This document shows positions 44,294 to 54,446 of a DNA stretch of 64,000 bases, one piece after another (position 1 is the first letter of the stretch; each line of letters opens with the position of its first letter). A model generated the notes under the pieces. It worked only from the letters and a program-made list of their open reading frames with translations, was not told the origin of the DNA and ran no database searches. The DNA comes from P52-10 sp041397365 (GTDB taxonomy: Bacteria > Pseudomonadota > Alphaproteobacteria > Rhizobiales > Xanthobacteraceae): assembly GCA_041397365.1 (NCBI GenBank), contig JAWKWT010000009.1:124001-188000 (forward strand). The letters run 5' to 3'. The translations under genes were made by a program, and so were the position numbers.

Positions 44294-45511
44294 ATGGCCG
44301 ATATCGTTGCCGGTTCGGACCGGACCGCACCCTCGTCGGAATTGCGCAGCCTGACGATCATTTCGATCGCGCATTGGTACAGCCATTACGTGATCCTGGT
44401 CCTGCCGATGCTGTTTCCGTTCCTGCGGGAACGGCTCGGCGTCGGCTTCGTCGAACTCGGTTTCGCGCTCACCACCTTCGCCGTCGTCTCCGGTCTGACG
44501 CAGGCCCCGCTTGGCTTCGTGGTCGACAGATTCGGCGCGCGCAAACTGCTGATCCTCGGCGTCTGTCTCGGCAGCACGTCCTTCATCATGCTCGGCCTGA
44601 CGCTGAGCTATCCCTGGCTGATCGCCTGCGCGGCCCTGCTCGGCCTCGCCAACAGCGTCTATCACCCGTCCGACTATGCGCTGCTCGCCGCCAATATCGA
44701 CGGCAAGCGGATCGGCCGCGCCTTCTCGATTCACACCTTTTCCGGCTTCCTCGGCGGCGCGGTCGCGCCCGCCATCGTCGCCGGGCTGGTGATGGCCTTC
44801 GGCGGCGCCGGCGCGCTGATGGCGTCGGGCGCGATCGGCTTCGTCGTCGCAGCGACCCTGCTGGCGTTTCCGATTCCGGAAGCAAGCGCCGCCACCGCGG
44901 CCGCCAACGACAATGGCGCGACCGGCCCGACCAGCGTGCTGACGCCGGCGATCATCTCGCTGACGGTGTTCTTCATGCTGCTCGGCCTGTCGAACAGCGG
45001 CATCTCGACCTTCGGCGTGGTGGCGATGATGAACGGCTACGGCCTGCAATTCTCCACCGCCAACATTACGCTGACGGCCTATCTCGGCGCGAGCGCGATC
45101 GGCGTGCTCGCGGGCGGCTTCCTCGCCGACCGCACGCACCGGCACGGCGACGTCGCCGCCGCCTGTTTCGGAGCCAATGTCGTCGTCATTCTGCTGATCG
45201 CGCTGACGACGCCGCATCCGGCGCTGATGATCGCGATGATGACGCTGGCCGGATTCCTCGGCGGCGTGATCGCGCCGTCGCGCGATATGCTGGTGCGCAA
45301 ATCGGCGCCTCCCGGCGCTGCCGGCCGCGCCTTCGGCATCGTCTCCACCGGCTTCAACATGAGCGGCATCGTCAGCCCGCTGCTGTTCGGCTGGATCATG
45401 GACCAGTCGATGCCGCGCGGCGTGTTCCTCGCCGCAGCCTGCTTCATGGCGCTGACGGTGCTGCTCGCGCTCGTCACCGAGCGCCGGCCGAAACCCGCAA
45501 AGGCGATGTGA
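44294..45511 (+). CDS. MFS transporter, fosmidomycin-resistance-like branch
   Basis: A 405-residue 12-helix transporter. The start at ATG 44294 follows AGAGGA and gives the natural N-terminus. It shows SIAHWYSHYVILVLPMLFPF in helix 1 and YHPSDYALLAANID in the middle of the N-half, both typical of the Fsr-like branch. It overlaps the following CMD-like gene by one base, so the two are cotranscribed. Substrate unknown. Confidence 0.87.
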   Translation: MADIVAGSDRTAPSSELRSLTIISIAHWYSHYVILVLPMLFPFLRERLGVGFVELGFALTTFAVVSGLTQAPLGFVVDRFGARKLLILGVCLGSTSFIMLGLTLSYPWLIACAALLGLANSVYHPSDYALLAANIDGKRIGRAFSIHTFSGFLGGAVAPAIVAGLVMAFGGAGALMASGAIGFVVAATLLAFPIPEASAATAAANDNGATGPTSVLTPAIISLTVFFMLLGLSNSGISTFGVVAMMNGYGLQFSTANITLTAYLGASAIGVLAGGFLADRTHRHGDVAAACFGANVVVILLIALTTPHPALMIAMMTLAGFLGGVIAPSRDMLVRKSAPPGAAGRAFGIVSTGFNMSGIVSPLLFGWIMDQSMPRGVFLAAACFMALTVLLALVTERRPKPAKAM

Positions 45512-46056
45512 TGGCGCGACTTCCCTATCTCGAAGCGGCAGACCTTCCCGCCGAACACCGCGACCTGCTGGCGCGCGGCATCAATTTGCACAAGCTGCTG
45601 GCGCACAGCCCGACGGCGGCGCGCGCCTTCAGCGGCCTCGGCGGTCACATCCGCTTCGGCAGCAAGCTCGATCCGCGCCTGCGCGAACTGGCGATCCTTC
45701 AGGTCGGCTATCTGACGAAATCCGACTACGAATATTCGCACCACATCAAGATCGGCCACGATTTCGGCGTCACCGACGACGACATCAGGGCCATGATCGA
45801 CGAGACGAAAGGCAAGCCGACGACGCTCGATCCGCTCAGCAAGACCGTGCTGAAGGCCGCGCGCGAGATGACGCAAGCCATCGATCTGTCCGACGACACC
45901 TTCGCCGCGCTGAAGCAGCATATGGACGCGGAGACGATCGTCGAACTGGTCGTGGCGATCGCGTTCTACAACGGCGTGGTGCGGCTGCTCTCGGCGCTCC
46001 GGATCGATGTCGAGGACAGCTACAAGCCGTATCTCGACAAGTTTCCGCTGCGCTGA
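45511..46056 (+). CDS. Carboxymuconolactone decarboxylase-like protein without cysteines
   Basis: A 181-residue AhpD-fold protein (RLRELAILQVGYLTKSDYEYSHHIKIG, then AFYNGVVRLLSAL). It contains no Cys at all, so it cannot be a CxxC peroxidase; a His pair (SHH) occupies that place. It starts on the last base of the MFS stop codon. It is the second protein of this fold in the window and may act on the substrate carried by the MFS partner. Confidence 0.82.
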   Translation: MARLPYLEAADLPAEHRDLLARGINLHKLLAHSPTAARAFSGLGGHIRFGSKLDPRLRELAILQVGYLTKSDYEYSHHIKIGHDFGVTDDDIRAMIDETKGKPTTLDPLSKTVLKAAREMTQAIDLSDDTFAALKQHMDAETIVELVVAIAFYNGVVRLLSALRIDVEDSYKPYLDKFPLR

Positions 46057-46071
46057 TCGCGCGCAGGGCGG

Positions 46072-48132
46072 CTACGAAACCTTCTGCGTCGCCCCTAAAC
46101 GCGCATTCGCAAAACCGACATACCAGTCGAGGCAGCCGGGATTGGCCATCGCATCCTTGTTGATGACCTTTTCGATCGGCTGACCGAGCAGCAGCTTCTT
46201 GATCGGCAATTCCTGTTTCTTGCCGGAGAGCGTGCGCGGAATTTCCACGACTTGCAGCACCTCGTTCGGCACGAAGCGCGGCGACAGCGCGGAGCGAATC
46301 GCGCCGTTGATCTTCGCCTTGAGTGCGTCGTCGAGCGCGAGCCCCTCGCGCAGCACGACGAACAGCGGCATGTAGCTCTCGCGGCCGAGATATTCGAGAT
46401 CGACCACCATCGAATCGAGCACCTCCGGCAGCGCCTCCACGGCGCTGTAGAGTTCGCTGGTGCCCATGCGCTGGCCGTGCCGGTTGATGGTCGCGTCGCT
46501 GCGGCCATAGATGATGCAGCCGCCGTTCGGCGTGATCTTCAGCCAGTCGCCGTGCCGCCACGCCGGCCCCCGCCCCGAGCCGTCGAAATTCGCCGGATAG
46601 GTGTCGAAGTAGCTCGCGACGTAACGCTTTTTGTCCTCGTCGCCCCAGAGGAAAATCGGCATCGACGGCAGCGGTTCAAGGCAGACCAGTTCGCCGACCT
46701 CGTCGACCAGCGGCTTGCCCTGTTCGTCCAGCGCCTCGACCGCGCAGCCGAGCATCCGGCACTGCATCTCGCCGGGGACCTGCGGCAGTTCGCGGTTCGC
46801 GCCGACGAAAGCGCCGGCGAAATCGGTGCCGCCGGAAATGTTGCACCACCAGATGTCCTTCTGCGCGGCGTTGCCGGTGCGCGCCGCGAGCTTGGCGAAT
46901 TGCTCGGTGCCCCATCGCTGCACGTCTTCGCTCAAGGGCGAGCCGGTGACACCGAGGGCGCGGATTTTCGACAGGTCGCCGCAATCGCCAAGATCGAGAT
47001 CCGCCTTCATGCAGCTGGCGTAGAACGCCGCGCCCGCGCCGAAAAAGGTGACGCCGGTATCGGCCGCGAACCGCCACAGCGTGCCCCAATCGGGCTTGTC
47101 CTTCGTGCCGCCGGGATTGCCGTCATAGATGCAGCAGGTGGTGCCGTTCAAAAGGCCGTTGGTCTGGCAGTTCCACATCACCCAGCCGGTCGACGAATAC
47201 CAGTGGAAGCATTCGCCGAACGAATTCGGCGCGTAGCTGCATCCGACATCATTGTGCAGCACGTTGAGCGCCAGCGACATCAACAGGATGCCGCCATGGC
47301 CGTGCACGATCGGCTTCGGCAGGCCGGTCGTGCCGCTGGAATAGACGATCCACAGCGGATGATCGAACGGCACCCATTCGGGCGCGAAGGCCTTCGTCGC
47401 CGCATCGTCGCGCGCGACCGCATTAGCGAAACGTGTGGTGTCGCCGACGCCCGCGGTGCCGCCGAGATTCTCCAGCAGGATGACATGGGCAAGGCTCGGC
47501 AGCGCGGCGCGCAACTCCTTCACCACCGACGTCCGATCGTGATCCTTGCCGGCATAGCTGACGCCGTCGCAGGCGATCAGAACTTTCGGCGCGATCTGCT
47601 TGAAGCGGTCGAGCACCGCCGCCGTGCCCATGTCCGGCGCACACATGCTCCAGACGCCGCCGATGCTCGCGACCGCGAAGAATGAAATCATCGCCTCGAT
47701 CACATTCGGCAGATAGGCGACGACGCGGTCGCCCTTCCGCACGCCCTGTTCGCGCAGATGCAGCGCCAGCGAGGCCGACTGCCGCTTCAGCTCCGGCCAC
47801 GACAATTCGCGGCGCACGCCCTTTTCGTTCAGCGCAATCACCGCCGGCTGCCCGGCCGCATGCGCCGCATCGACGTGGCGGAAAACCTGCGCCACATAAT
47901 TCACCTCGGCGCCCGGAAACCATTCCGTATTCGGCATGTCGCGCCGGCCGAGCACCGCCTTCGGCGGTTGCGGCGACTGAATGCGGAAATAGTCCCAGAT
48001 GCTTTGCCAATAGGTGTCGAGGTCGGTGGTCGACCAGCGCCACATCGCGTCGTACGACTCGAAGGACAGGCCGCGCGTGTCCTTCAGCCATTGGCGATAG
48101 AGGGCGATCTGCGGAACGTACGGCGCGCTCAT
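46072..48132 (-). CDS. aacS: Acetoacetyl-CoA synthetase (acetoacetate-CoA ligase)
   Basis: A 686-residue adenylate-forming enzyme that activates acetoacetate with ATP and CoA in the cytoplasm for ketone-body or polyhydroxybutyrate use. Its length fits the AACS family. The N-terminal ACAS_N domain is present, with the P-loop VYSSGTTGLPKPIVHGHGG at about 265 and the later motifs GSGRGPAWRHGDWLKI and INRHGQRMGTSELY. It lies alone, divergent from the glutamyltransferase gene. Confidence 0.93.
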   Translation of the reverse strand: MSAPYVPQIALYRQWLKDTRGLSFESYDAMWRWSTTDLDTYWQSIWDYFRIQSPQPPKAVLGRRDMPNTEWFPGAEVNYVAQVFRHVDAAHAAGQPAVIALNEKGVRRELSWPELKRQSASLALHLREQGVRKGDRVVAYLPNVIEAMISFFAVASIGGVWSMCAPDMGTAAVLDRFKQIAPKVLIACDGVSYAGKDHDRTSVVKELRAALPSLAHVILLENLGGTAGVGDTTRFANAVARDDAATKAFAPEWVPFDHPLWIVYSSGTTGLPKPIVHGHGGILLMSLALNVLHNDVGCSYAPNSFGECFHWYSSTGWVMWNCQTNGLLNGTTCCIYDGNPGGTKDKPDWGTLWRFAADTGVTFFGAGAAFYASCMKADLDLGDCGDLSKIRALGVTGSPLSEDVQRWGTEQFAKLAARTGNAAQKDIWWCNISGGTDFAGAFVGANRELPQVPGEMQCRMLGCAVEALDEQGKPLVDEVGELVCLEPLPSMPIFLWGDEDKKRYVASYFDTYPANFDGSGRGPAWRHGDWLKITPNGGCIIYGRSDATINRHGQRMGTSELYSAVEALPEVLDSMVVDLEYLGRESYMPLFVVLREGLALDDALKAKINGAIRSALSPRFVPNEVLQVVEIPRTLSGKKQELPIKKLLLGQPIEKVINKDAMANPGCLDWYVGFANARLGATQKVS

Positions 48133-48247
48133 GATGCTGGCATTCCATCGGTCTTGTCCGTTGCATGGAAATTACGGACAGCGGACACAATAGTCGATAG
48201 CGACAAAGGCAAAATCGGCTAGTGTAGGAACACGCAGGAAACGCCTT

Positions 48248-49852
48248 ATGACCCCGCAAAACCCGTCGTTCTGGTCCTTCCCCTATGTGTCGCAGCGCAT
48301 GCCGCTCTTGGCCGAGAACGTCGTCTCGACCTCGCAGCCGCTGGCTTCCGCCGCGGGCCTGTCGATGTATCTGCGCGGCGGCAACGCCGCCGATGCGGCG
48401 CTGGCGACCGCGATTGCGCTGACGGTGCTTGAGCCGTGCCAGAACGGCATCGGCGGCGATGCCTTCGCGCTGATCTGGGCGGACGGCAAGCTGCACGGGC
48501 TCAACGCCTCGGGCCGCTCGCCGAAAAAGATGACGCCGCAGCATTTCAAGGGGCGCGAAACGATGCCGATGCGCGGCTGGGATTCCGTGACGGTGCCGGG
48601 CACCGTGTCGGCCTGGCGCACGGTTTCGGAAAAATTCGGCAAGCTGCCCTTCGCCGATCTGTTCGAGCCGGCGATCCGCTACGCCACCGACGGCTATCTG
48701 GTCTCGCCGACCGTGCAGCGGCAATGGAAGGCGCAGGTGGACGAGCTATTGCTGCATCCGGGCTATCGCGAAGCGTTCGCGCCGAAGGGCCATGCGCCCG
48801 CGCCCAGCGAACGCTTCGTCTGTCCGGGACAGGCGCGCACGCTGACTCGCATCGCCGAGAGCAAGGGCGATGATTTCTATCATGGCGAACTCGCCGCCGC
48901 GATCGCAGCGCATGCGCGCGCCACCGGCGGGCTGATCGAGGAAAGCGACCTCGCCGCGCACCGTCCCGACTGGGTGGAGCCGATCGCGATGAATTATCGC
49001 GACGTGACGCTGCACGAGATCGGGCCGAACGGACAGGGCATCGGCGCGCTGATCGCGCTCGGCATTCTCGACTACTTCAACATCGATCCCGCAGACGCGG
49101 ACGGCCCGCTGACGCAGCATCTGAAGATCGAGGCAATGAAACTCGCCTTCGCCGACATGGCCGACTATGTCGGCGATCCCGACACGATGCTCAACGTCAC
49201 GGCGGAGCATCTGCTCGACCGCACCTACCTGCACAAGCGCGCGACGCTGATCGATCCGGATCGCGCCATGCAGGCGCTGCCCGGATCGCCGCAGACCGGC
49301 GGCACCGTTTACTCCCACCGCCGCTGACAAGAGCGGCATGATGGTGTCGTTCATTCAATCGAATTTCAAAGGCTTGGCTCCGGCGTCGTCGTTCCCAACA
49401 CCGGCATCGCGTTGCAGAACCGCGCCTTTGGCTTCAGCCTCAAGCGGTAAGGCCATCCCAATCAGGTCGCCTCGGCAAGCGGCCGTTCCACACCATCATT
49501 CCGGGCTTTCTCACACAGGGTGGCGCGCCGCTGATGAGCTTCGGTGTCATGGGCGGCTCGATGCAGGCGCAGGGGCACTTGCAGATCACCTCGCGCCTTG
49601 CCGACCACGGGCAGAACCCGCAGGCCGCGAGCGATGCGCCGCGCTGGCGCGTGCAGGATGACAACGAGACCATCGCGGTAGAATGGAATTTTCCGCAAGC
49701 GACCATCGACGGCCTGCGCGAGCGCGGCCAACGTGACGGTCGCGCCGCGCTTCGACACCGAATTCGGCTGCGGCCAGTTCGCGCTGAAGATCGACGGCGG
49801 CTATCTCGCGGCGTCCGATCATCGCAAGGACGGATATCCGGTCGGGCTCTGA
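48248..49852 (+). pseudogene. Gamma-glutamyltransferase family gene with about five frameshifts
   Basis: The intact first frame (to 49327) encodes the large subunit of a YwrD-like gamma-glutamyltransferase and ends just at the expected autocleavage Thr (GGTVY). Small-subunit sequence continues in shifting frames: TAADKSGMMVSFIQSNFKG, then PNTGIALQNRAFGFSLK, then GKRPFHTIIPGFLTQGG and MSFGVMGGSMQAQGHLQI, then FDTEFGCGQFALKIDGGYL and KDGYPVGL to TGA at 49850-49852. The restored length is about 533 residues, normal for the family. About five single-base changes within 420 bases suggest either poor sequence or a decayed gene. Confidence 0.78.
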
Positions 49853-49987
49853 CAGTCCACGAGGGGAGGAAGAGGAGAGCTTGCGCGGCGGATACGTGCT
49901 TGCGAAGATCATGCGCGGCCGTTCGATCGATACCGGATAGCGGTCCTTTTTGTTCCCTGTTTCAACGAAGCCGTCACGATCGCCAAG

Positions 49988-50866
49988 GTGGTCGGCGATT
50001 TCCGGCGCGTCCTGCCGAACGCGGCGATCCATGTCTATGACAACAATTCGTCGGACGGCACGGCCGCGAACGCCCACGACGCCGGCGCGATCGTCCGCAC
50101 CGAGACACGGCAGGGCAAGGGCGCGGTCGTGCGGCGGATGTTCGCCGATATCGACGCCGACATCTATGTGATGACGGACGGCGACGACACCTACGACGCC
50201 GCCAGTGCGCCGGCGCTGATCGAATTGCTGGTGTCCGGCCCGCTCGACCTTGTCAACGGCGCACGGGAGACGGACATTGCCGCCGCGTTCCGGCCCGGCC
50301 ACAGATTCGGCAACCGCCTGCTGACGGGGCTGGTCGACCGCATCTTCGGCGCCGACGTCAACGACATGCTGTCCGGCTACAAGATTTTCTCCCGCCGCTA
50401 TGTGAAGTCCTTTCCGGCGATGTCGACCGGCTTCGAGATCGAAACCGAACTCATTGTCCATGCGCTCGAAATGCGGCTGCCGATCGCGGAAGTGGCGACG
50501 CCCTATCGCGTGCGCGCGGAAGGCTCGTCCAGCAAGCTGCACACGTTCCGCGACGGCTTTCGTATCCTGCGGCTGATCGTGCAGTTGGTGAAGGAGGAAA
50601 GGCCGATCCAGTTTTTCGGGCTGCTGGGTGCGATCGCAGGCACGATCGCCATCGTTCTCGGCACTTCGGTCGTCATCGAGTTTGTGGAAACCGGCCTCGT
50701 GCCACGGCTTCCGACCGCCGTGTTCGCGACCGGGCGCGAGAGGTTGGCCGCCCTGCTCGCCTTTTTCTCAGGCCTCATTCTGGAAACGGTGACGCGCGGC
50801 CGCCGGGAGATCAAGCGTCTCGCCTATCTCGCCCTGGCACCGCCTGGATGCGACGACGAAAGTTGA
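49988..50866 (+). CDS. Family 2 glycosyltransferase (dolichyl-phosphate mannosyltransferase-like), N-terminus disrupted
   Basis: From GTG 49988 a 292-residue protein with a GT-A fold (HVYDNNSSDGT, DIYVMTDGDDTYDAAS with the metal Asp residues) and a C-terminal hydrophobic pair (about 215-235 and 255-275). The expected first strand VLFVPCFNEAVTIAKV is encoded in frame upstream (from about 49937), but no start codon is in that frame. An ATG at 49911 (MRGRSID) is in another frame, so one base is probably gained or lost near 49930-49950. It transfers a sugar to a lipid or glycan acceptor. Confidence 0.75.
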   Translation: MVGDFRRVLPNAAIHVYDNNSSDGTAANAHDAGAIVRTETRQGKGAVVRRMFADIDADIYVMTDGDDTYDAASAPALIELLVSGPLDLVNGARETDIAAAFRPGHRFGNRLLTGLVDRIFGADVNDMLSGYKIFSRRYVKSFPAMSTGFEIETELIVHALEMRLPIAEVATPYRVRAEGSSSKLHTFRDGFRILRLIVQLVKEERPIQFFGLLGAIAGTIAIVLGTSVVIEFVETGLVPRLPTAVFATGRERLAALLAFFSGLILETVTRGRREIKRLAYLALAPPGCDDES

Positions 50867-50968
50867 GGCAATGTTCCTCCACAGAATGGCAGGTCTGAGC
50901 AGGACCGGTGGTCGCTTGCGAAAAAGAACGATACGGTGCCGCCGGCAACAATCAGGGAGAAGCGTCTT

Positions 50969-51757
50969 ATGAATCCGAAGGGCAAGGTCTGCGTCGTCAC
51001 CGGAGCGGCGAGCGGGATTGGCGAGGCTGTGGCGCGCGCCTTTGCAAAGGCCGGCGCGAAGGGCGTCGTCGTCGCCGATCTGAACGCCGAGGCCTTACGC
51101 AAGGTTGCCGACGAGATCGGCGGGCTCGCCGTGCCGACCGATGTCGGCAAGGAATCGGACATCCAGGCGCTGATCGCCGCGGCGGAAGCGAAATACGGCC
51201 CGGTCGATATCTTCTATTCGAATGCCGGCCTGTCCCGCGCCGGCATGGAGAGCGCCTCCGACGCCGACTGGGACATCAACTGGCGCGTGCATGTCATGAG
51301 CCATGTCTATGCTGCGCGCGTTCTGGTGCCGCAGATGCTGGCGCGGGGCTCCGGCTATCTCTTGAACACCGCATCCGCCGCCGGTCTGCTCACCTCGATG
51401 AACTCGATGGCCTATGGCGTCACCAAGGCGGCCGCGGTCTCACTCGCCGAGCATCTGGCGATCCAGTATGGCGACCGCGGCATCCGCGTTTCGGTCCTGT
51501 GCCCGCAATCGGTTCTGACCGGAATGACGCGGGCCCGACCGTCCGGCGCGCCGGCCGGCGCGGCCAGCGTCGATGGCGTGATGAGCGCGGATGAAGTGGC
51601 CCAGATCGTTCTCGACGCGATGGAGGCCGAGCGCTTCATGATCCTGTCGCATCAGACGGTTCACGCCTACGAGCAGCGCAAGACCTCCGACCGCGATCGC
51701 TGGCTCACCGGCATGCGCCGCCTGCGCGACAAGATCTACGGCAAGCGCGAGGGCTGA
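50969..51757 (+). CDS. SDR-family oxidoreductase
   Basis: A 262-residue short-chain dehydrogenase. ATG 50969 follows GGGAGA. The cofactor motif is TGAASGIGEA; the expected catalytic Ser, Tyr and Lys are in NTASAAG and YGVTK; NAG is at about 90. Classical single-domain SDR; substrate cannot be told from the sequence. Confidence 0.9.
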   Translation: MNPKGKVCVVTGAASGIGEAVARAFAKAGAKGVVVADLNAEALRKVADEIGGLAVPTDVGKESDIQALIAAAEAKYGPVDIFYSNAGLSRAGMESASDADWDINWRVHVMSHVYAARVLVPQMLARGSGYLLNTASAAGLLTSMNSMAYGVTKAAAVSLAEHLAIQYGDRGIRVSVLCPQSVLTGMTRARPSGAPAGAASVDGVMSADEVAQIVLDAMEAERFMILSHQTVHAYEQRKTSDRDRWLTGMRRLRDKIYGKREG

Positions 51758-51802
51758 CCGTCGGCGCAATTCCTGTCGACCGTTCGCGATAATCGTTCGG
51801 AG

Positions 51803-51816
51803 TTGACCTAGCGCAA
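51803..51816 (+). promoter_or_regulatory. FixK/FNR-type box
   Basis: TTGACCTAGCGCAA fits the TTG-N8-CAA pattern bound by FixK-type regulators in Bradyrhizobium relatives. It lies 92 bases before the start of the small gene at 51908, suitable for activation near -41. Confidence 0.6.
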
Positions 51817-51907
51817 AGGCCGCTTGCGAGGGCGCGGATAGCTTTCTCGCAAGCGGGTCGCCGCAGGTCGCGCGCCCCGCAGGATTCCGAACCGGGAGGA
51901 GCAACGG

Positions 51908-52162
51908 ATGAGCCGCAGCAACCGCGACACCAGCGACGGGTTGATCAAGGAATGCAGCGACGCCGTGCGAAGCGGCTTTTCCTTTCCGGACATCTGGGAA
52001 CGGATTCTGAAAAAGCATCGCATGGTCGCCGGCGCGCCGGTGCAGACGTTCGAGGATGAATTCGTTCACCTCGACGTGCGGCTGAACAACGGCTACTGGC
52101 TCCGATATCACGCGGCGTCGAACGATTTTTCCCTGCGCCGGCCGCCTCATCGCGCGTTCTAG
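51908..52162 (+). CDS. Small hypothetical protein (FixK-box associated)
   Basis: An 84-residue soluble protein with a strong ribosome site GGGAGGAG ahead of ATG. Notable: SFPDIWERILKKHRMVAG and FVHLDVRLNNGYWLRYH, with no recognised family. A FixK-type box upstream suggests expression at low oxygen. It precedes another small gene on the same strand and is 1.5 kb from fixK. Confidence 0.7.
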   Translation: MSRSNRDTSDGLIKECSDAVRSGFSFPDIWERILKKHRMVAGAPVQTFEDEFVHLDVRLNNGYWLRYHAASNDFSLRRPPHRAF

Positions 52163-52257
52163 AGACATTCTGGACCGTTTCAGACTTTGCCGGACATGCT
52201 TCGGTCGGATAGACCTTGGCCGGATAGCCACAACAATAACGATAAGGAGAACAATCC

Positions 52258-52572
52258 ATGAAATCGGTTCACGCATGGTCGGGACGATTCTGCGGCTGGA
52301 TCGACGCCGACGGGCTTTTCAATCAGCAAGGCCGCCATGTCGGGCAGATCTATCGCGGCATCGTCTACAATGAGAACGGCAACTATCTCGGCGAGTTGAT
52401 GGAGGAGCGGCTCATCACCAACATCCTGCGCAAGGACACGCATCGCTGGTACGGCTTCTTCGCCAATCCCGAGCCGAGCAAAGGCAGCGACGACCAGATC
52501 ACCACCGAGGCGGCGAAGCCGATCCCGGATGGCTACGAGGACTTTCCCGATCTCGCAACGACCCGTTCATAA
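52258..52572 (+). CDS. Hypothetical protein with YNxxGxYLGEL-type repeats
   Basis: A 104-residue protein behind AAGGAG. Its N-terminal half has two similar units, GWIDADGLFNQQGRHVGQIY and IVYNENGNYLGELME, like the short beta repeats found in some conserved alphaproteobacterial hypotheticals. No function is known. It lies downstream of the FixK-box gene at 51908 and may belong to the same transcript (95-base gap). Confidence 0.72.
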   Translation: MKSVHAWSGRFCGWIDADGLFNQQGRHVGQIYRGIVYNENGNYLGELMEERLITNILRKDTHRWYGFFANPEPSKGSDDQITTEAAKPIPDGYEDFPDLATTRS

Positions 52573-52677
52573 CGTCGGGCTTGCCTGACCGGACGTTTTT
52601 CTGGACGAATCCGCAACGCAATAGCCGTCTTACGCGAAAGCGCGCGTGACGGCTTTGGATGAGAGGAATGCAAAAGC

Positions 52678-52716
52678 ATCGGGCCGGCTCATCGCGGCGG
52701 CCCGATACTTTTTTTT
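52678..52716 (+). terminator. Rho-independent terminator
   Basis: Nine-bp stem ATCGGGCCG / CGGCCCGAT with an 11-base loop and a run of eight T. It ends the two small FixK-linked genes. Confidence 0.88.
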
Positions 52717-52753
52717 GTTCTGCTCTTGGGTTGTTTTTGTCGACCACTCCCGC

Positions 52754-53572
52754 TCAATGGGAGAACAGGATGCTCATCGTCGGACTGGCGAGCAGATCGC
52801 GGGTGACGCCGCCGAGAATCCATTCCCGGAGCCGGCTGTGACCGAACGCGCCGGCCACGACGATTTCGGGACGGAACGCCGCGATACCGGCTTCGATCGA
52901 ACGGCTGATATCTCCGTCGCCCGCGCGGCTGGCGACGTCCGCCGTCACCTGATGACGCGCGAGCCACTTGACGACATCGCTTGCGCTCGCGCGCTCCGGC
53001 GAACTGCCCATCTCCTCGATCGTCAGAATCTGCACCTCAGCCGCCCGGCGCAACAAGGGCAGCGCGTCGCTGACGGCGCGCCGCGCCTCGCGCGTATCCT
53101 TCCAGGCGATCAGAATGCGCTCGGCGGCAAACGTGTCCGCCTCCGCCGGAACGACAAGCACCGGCCGCCCCGCCTGCATCAGCAGATTGGGAAGGTCCGG
53201 CCCGCGCATCAGGTTTCCCGGCGTCAGCGCCCGGCCGACGACCAAGAGATCGGCCGCACACGCCGATGCGACGATGAACGGATGCGGCAGCCGTTCGGCG
53301 CTGCGCCATTCCACCGCGTGCAAGTCCGCAGAGACGGCATCACGAAACCGGCTCTCGATCGATCCAAGCTTCGCCAGCAGCTCCTGCCGCACCTGGGCAA
53401 CGAAGTTTTCCGCGATCGGCCCCTCGATGAAATACGGCGAGATCGAGGATTGGCCAGCGGCAACGCCGATAGCCGCCGCGTTGAAGGTCTTTCCGAGGGA
53501 TCGCGTCGCGGCCAGAACTCCGTTCATCGGAAGATCGAGATCGAAGGCTGCCATCACCGTCGCATAGGTCAT
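52754..53572 (-). CDS. Tandem universal stress protein
   Basis: A 272-residue protein starting at ATG 53572 (GGAG ahead) with two UspA-type domains. The second keeps the ATP-binding run GAFGHSRLREWILGGVTR; in the first, the motif is GRALTPGNLMRG, less canonical. Such proteins are often induced by FixK at low oxygen. It lies between the FixK-linked small genes and fixK itself, and its 79-base upstream gap to fixK contains no obvious FixK box. Confidence 0.88.
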   Translation of the reverse strand: MTYATVMAAFDLDLPMNGVLAATRSLGKTFNAAAIGVAAGQSSISPYFIEGPIAENFVAQVRQELLAKLGSIESRFRDAVSADLHAVEWRSAERLPHPFIVASACAADLLVVGRALTPGNLMRGPDLPNLLMQAGRPVLVVPAEADTFAAERILIAWKDTREARRAVSDALPLLRRAAEVQILTIEEMGSSPERASASDVVKWLARHQVTADVASRAGDGDISRSIEAGIAAFRPEIVVAGAFGHSRLREWILGGVTRDLLASPTMSILFSH

Positions 53573-53650
53573 GTCCCGCTCCTCGCCATTTTGCGGCGGC
53601 ATGCCGCGATGTGTACCAATTCCCGGAGGCCAGTCCGGCTCACGGCCGGG

Positions 53651-54301
53651 TCAGGAATCCAGCCGGCGCAGCTCGCGCATATTGATGAGGCGGACTTTTC
53701 GCGAACTCGGCAGCGCGATCGCCTCCTGCGCTTCGAGCGCGGTTAGCGTGCGCGACACGGTCTCGATGGTGAGACCGAGATAGTCTGCGATATCCTGCCG
53801 CGACATCGGCAGCTCCACCGTGCCTGCGCTCGCCGCGCGATCGGCCATCTCCAGCAGGAAGGAGGCGACGCGCTCCTGCGCGGTGCGCACCAGCAGCAGG
53901 ATGTGCTTTTCCGCGCGCTGCAATTCGGATGCGGTGATATGCAGCAGCGAAAGCGCGACATCGTTGTCGCACGCGACCTGGCGCAGCAGCGTCGAGCGCT
54001 TGATCGCCGACACCGTGCAGTTGGAAATCGCCTCGGCCGACATCCGGTGTTTCTTGCCGACTTCGAGCCCGAAAGTGTCGCCGGGTAGGTAGAACGCGCC
54101 GATCTGACGGCGGCCATCGTCGAGAATCTTGTAGGCTCGAACGGCCCCCGAAATCACCTGATAGACGTATTCGGACGGCTCGCCCTCGCCGTAGATTTCC
54201 GTATTCCGTGCATAGAGCATCGGCGTGGCGAACTGGCTCAACGGCGTGGCAGTTGCAATATGCGCCGAACCGGCTGTGGAGGTGGTTTGCGCTGTCAGCA
54301 T
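53651..54301 (-). CDS. fixK: FixK-type Crp/Fnr transcriptional regulator
   Basis: A 216-residue activator starting at ATG 54301 behind GGGGAG. It lacks the N-terminal cysteine cluster of FNR. The N-terminal effector domain is divergent, and the helix-turn-helix MSRQDIADYLGLTIETVSRTL has the Glu-x-x-Ser-Arg that reads TTGA half sites. Divergent from fixL, as expected for FixJ control. In Bradyrhizobium FixK2 a Cys in this region is said to give redox control; here the equivalent place appears to be Ser (from memory, not checked). It should act on the TTG-N8-CAA boxes in this window. Confidence 0.9.
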   Translation of the reverse strand: MLTAQTTSTAGSAHIATATPLSQFATPMLYARNTEIYGEGEPSEYVYQVISGAVRAYKILDDGRRQIGAFYLPGDTFGLEVGKKHRMSAEAISNCTVSAIKRSTLLRQVACDNDVALSLLHITASELQRAEKHILLLVRTAQERVASFLLEMADRAASAGTVELPMSRQDIADYLGLTIETVSRTLTALEAQEAIALPSSRKVRLINMRELRRLDS

Positions 54302-54446
54302 ATCAATGCTCCCCGTTGGTCATCATTCGGGTACGCCGCAAACCGCTTTTGCGAAATTGGGATATTGCTCTTAAGGATAGTTCCTGAGGTCGCCTTCTGG
54401 TACATCCGCCGGGAGATCGGCCTTCCGTTCGCAACTGAATTTTTCG

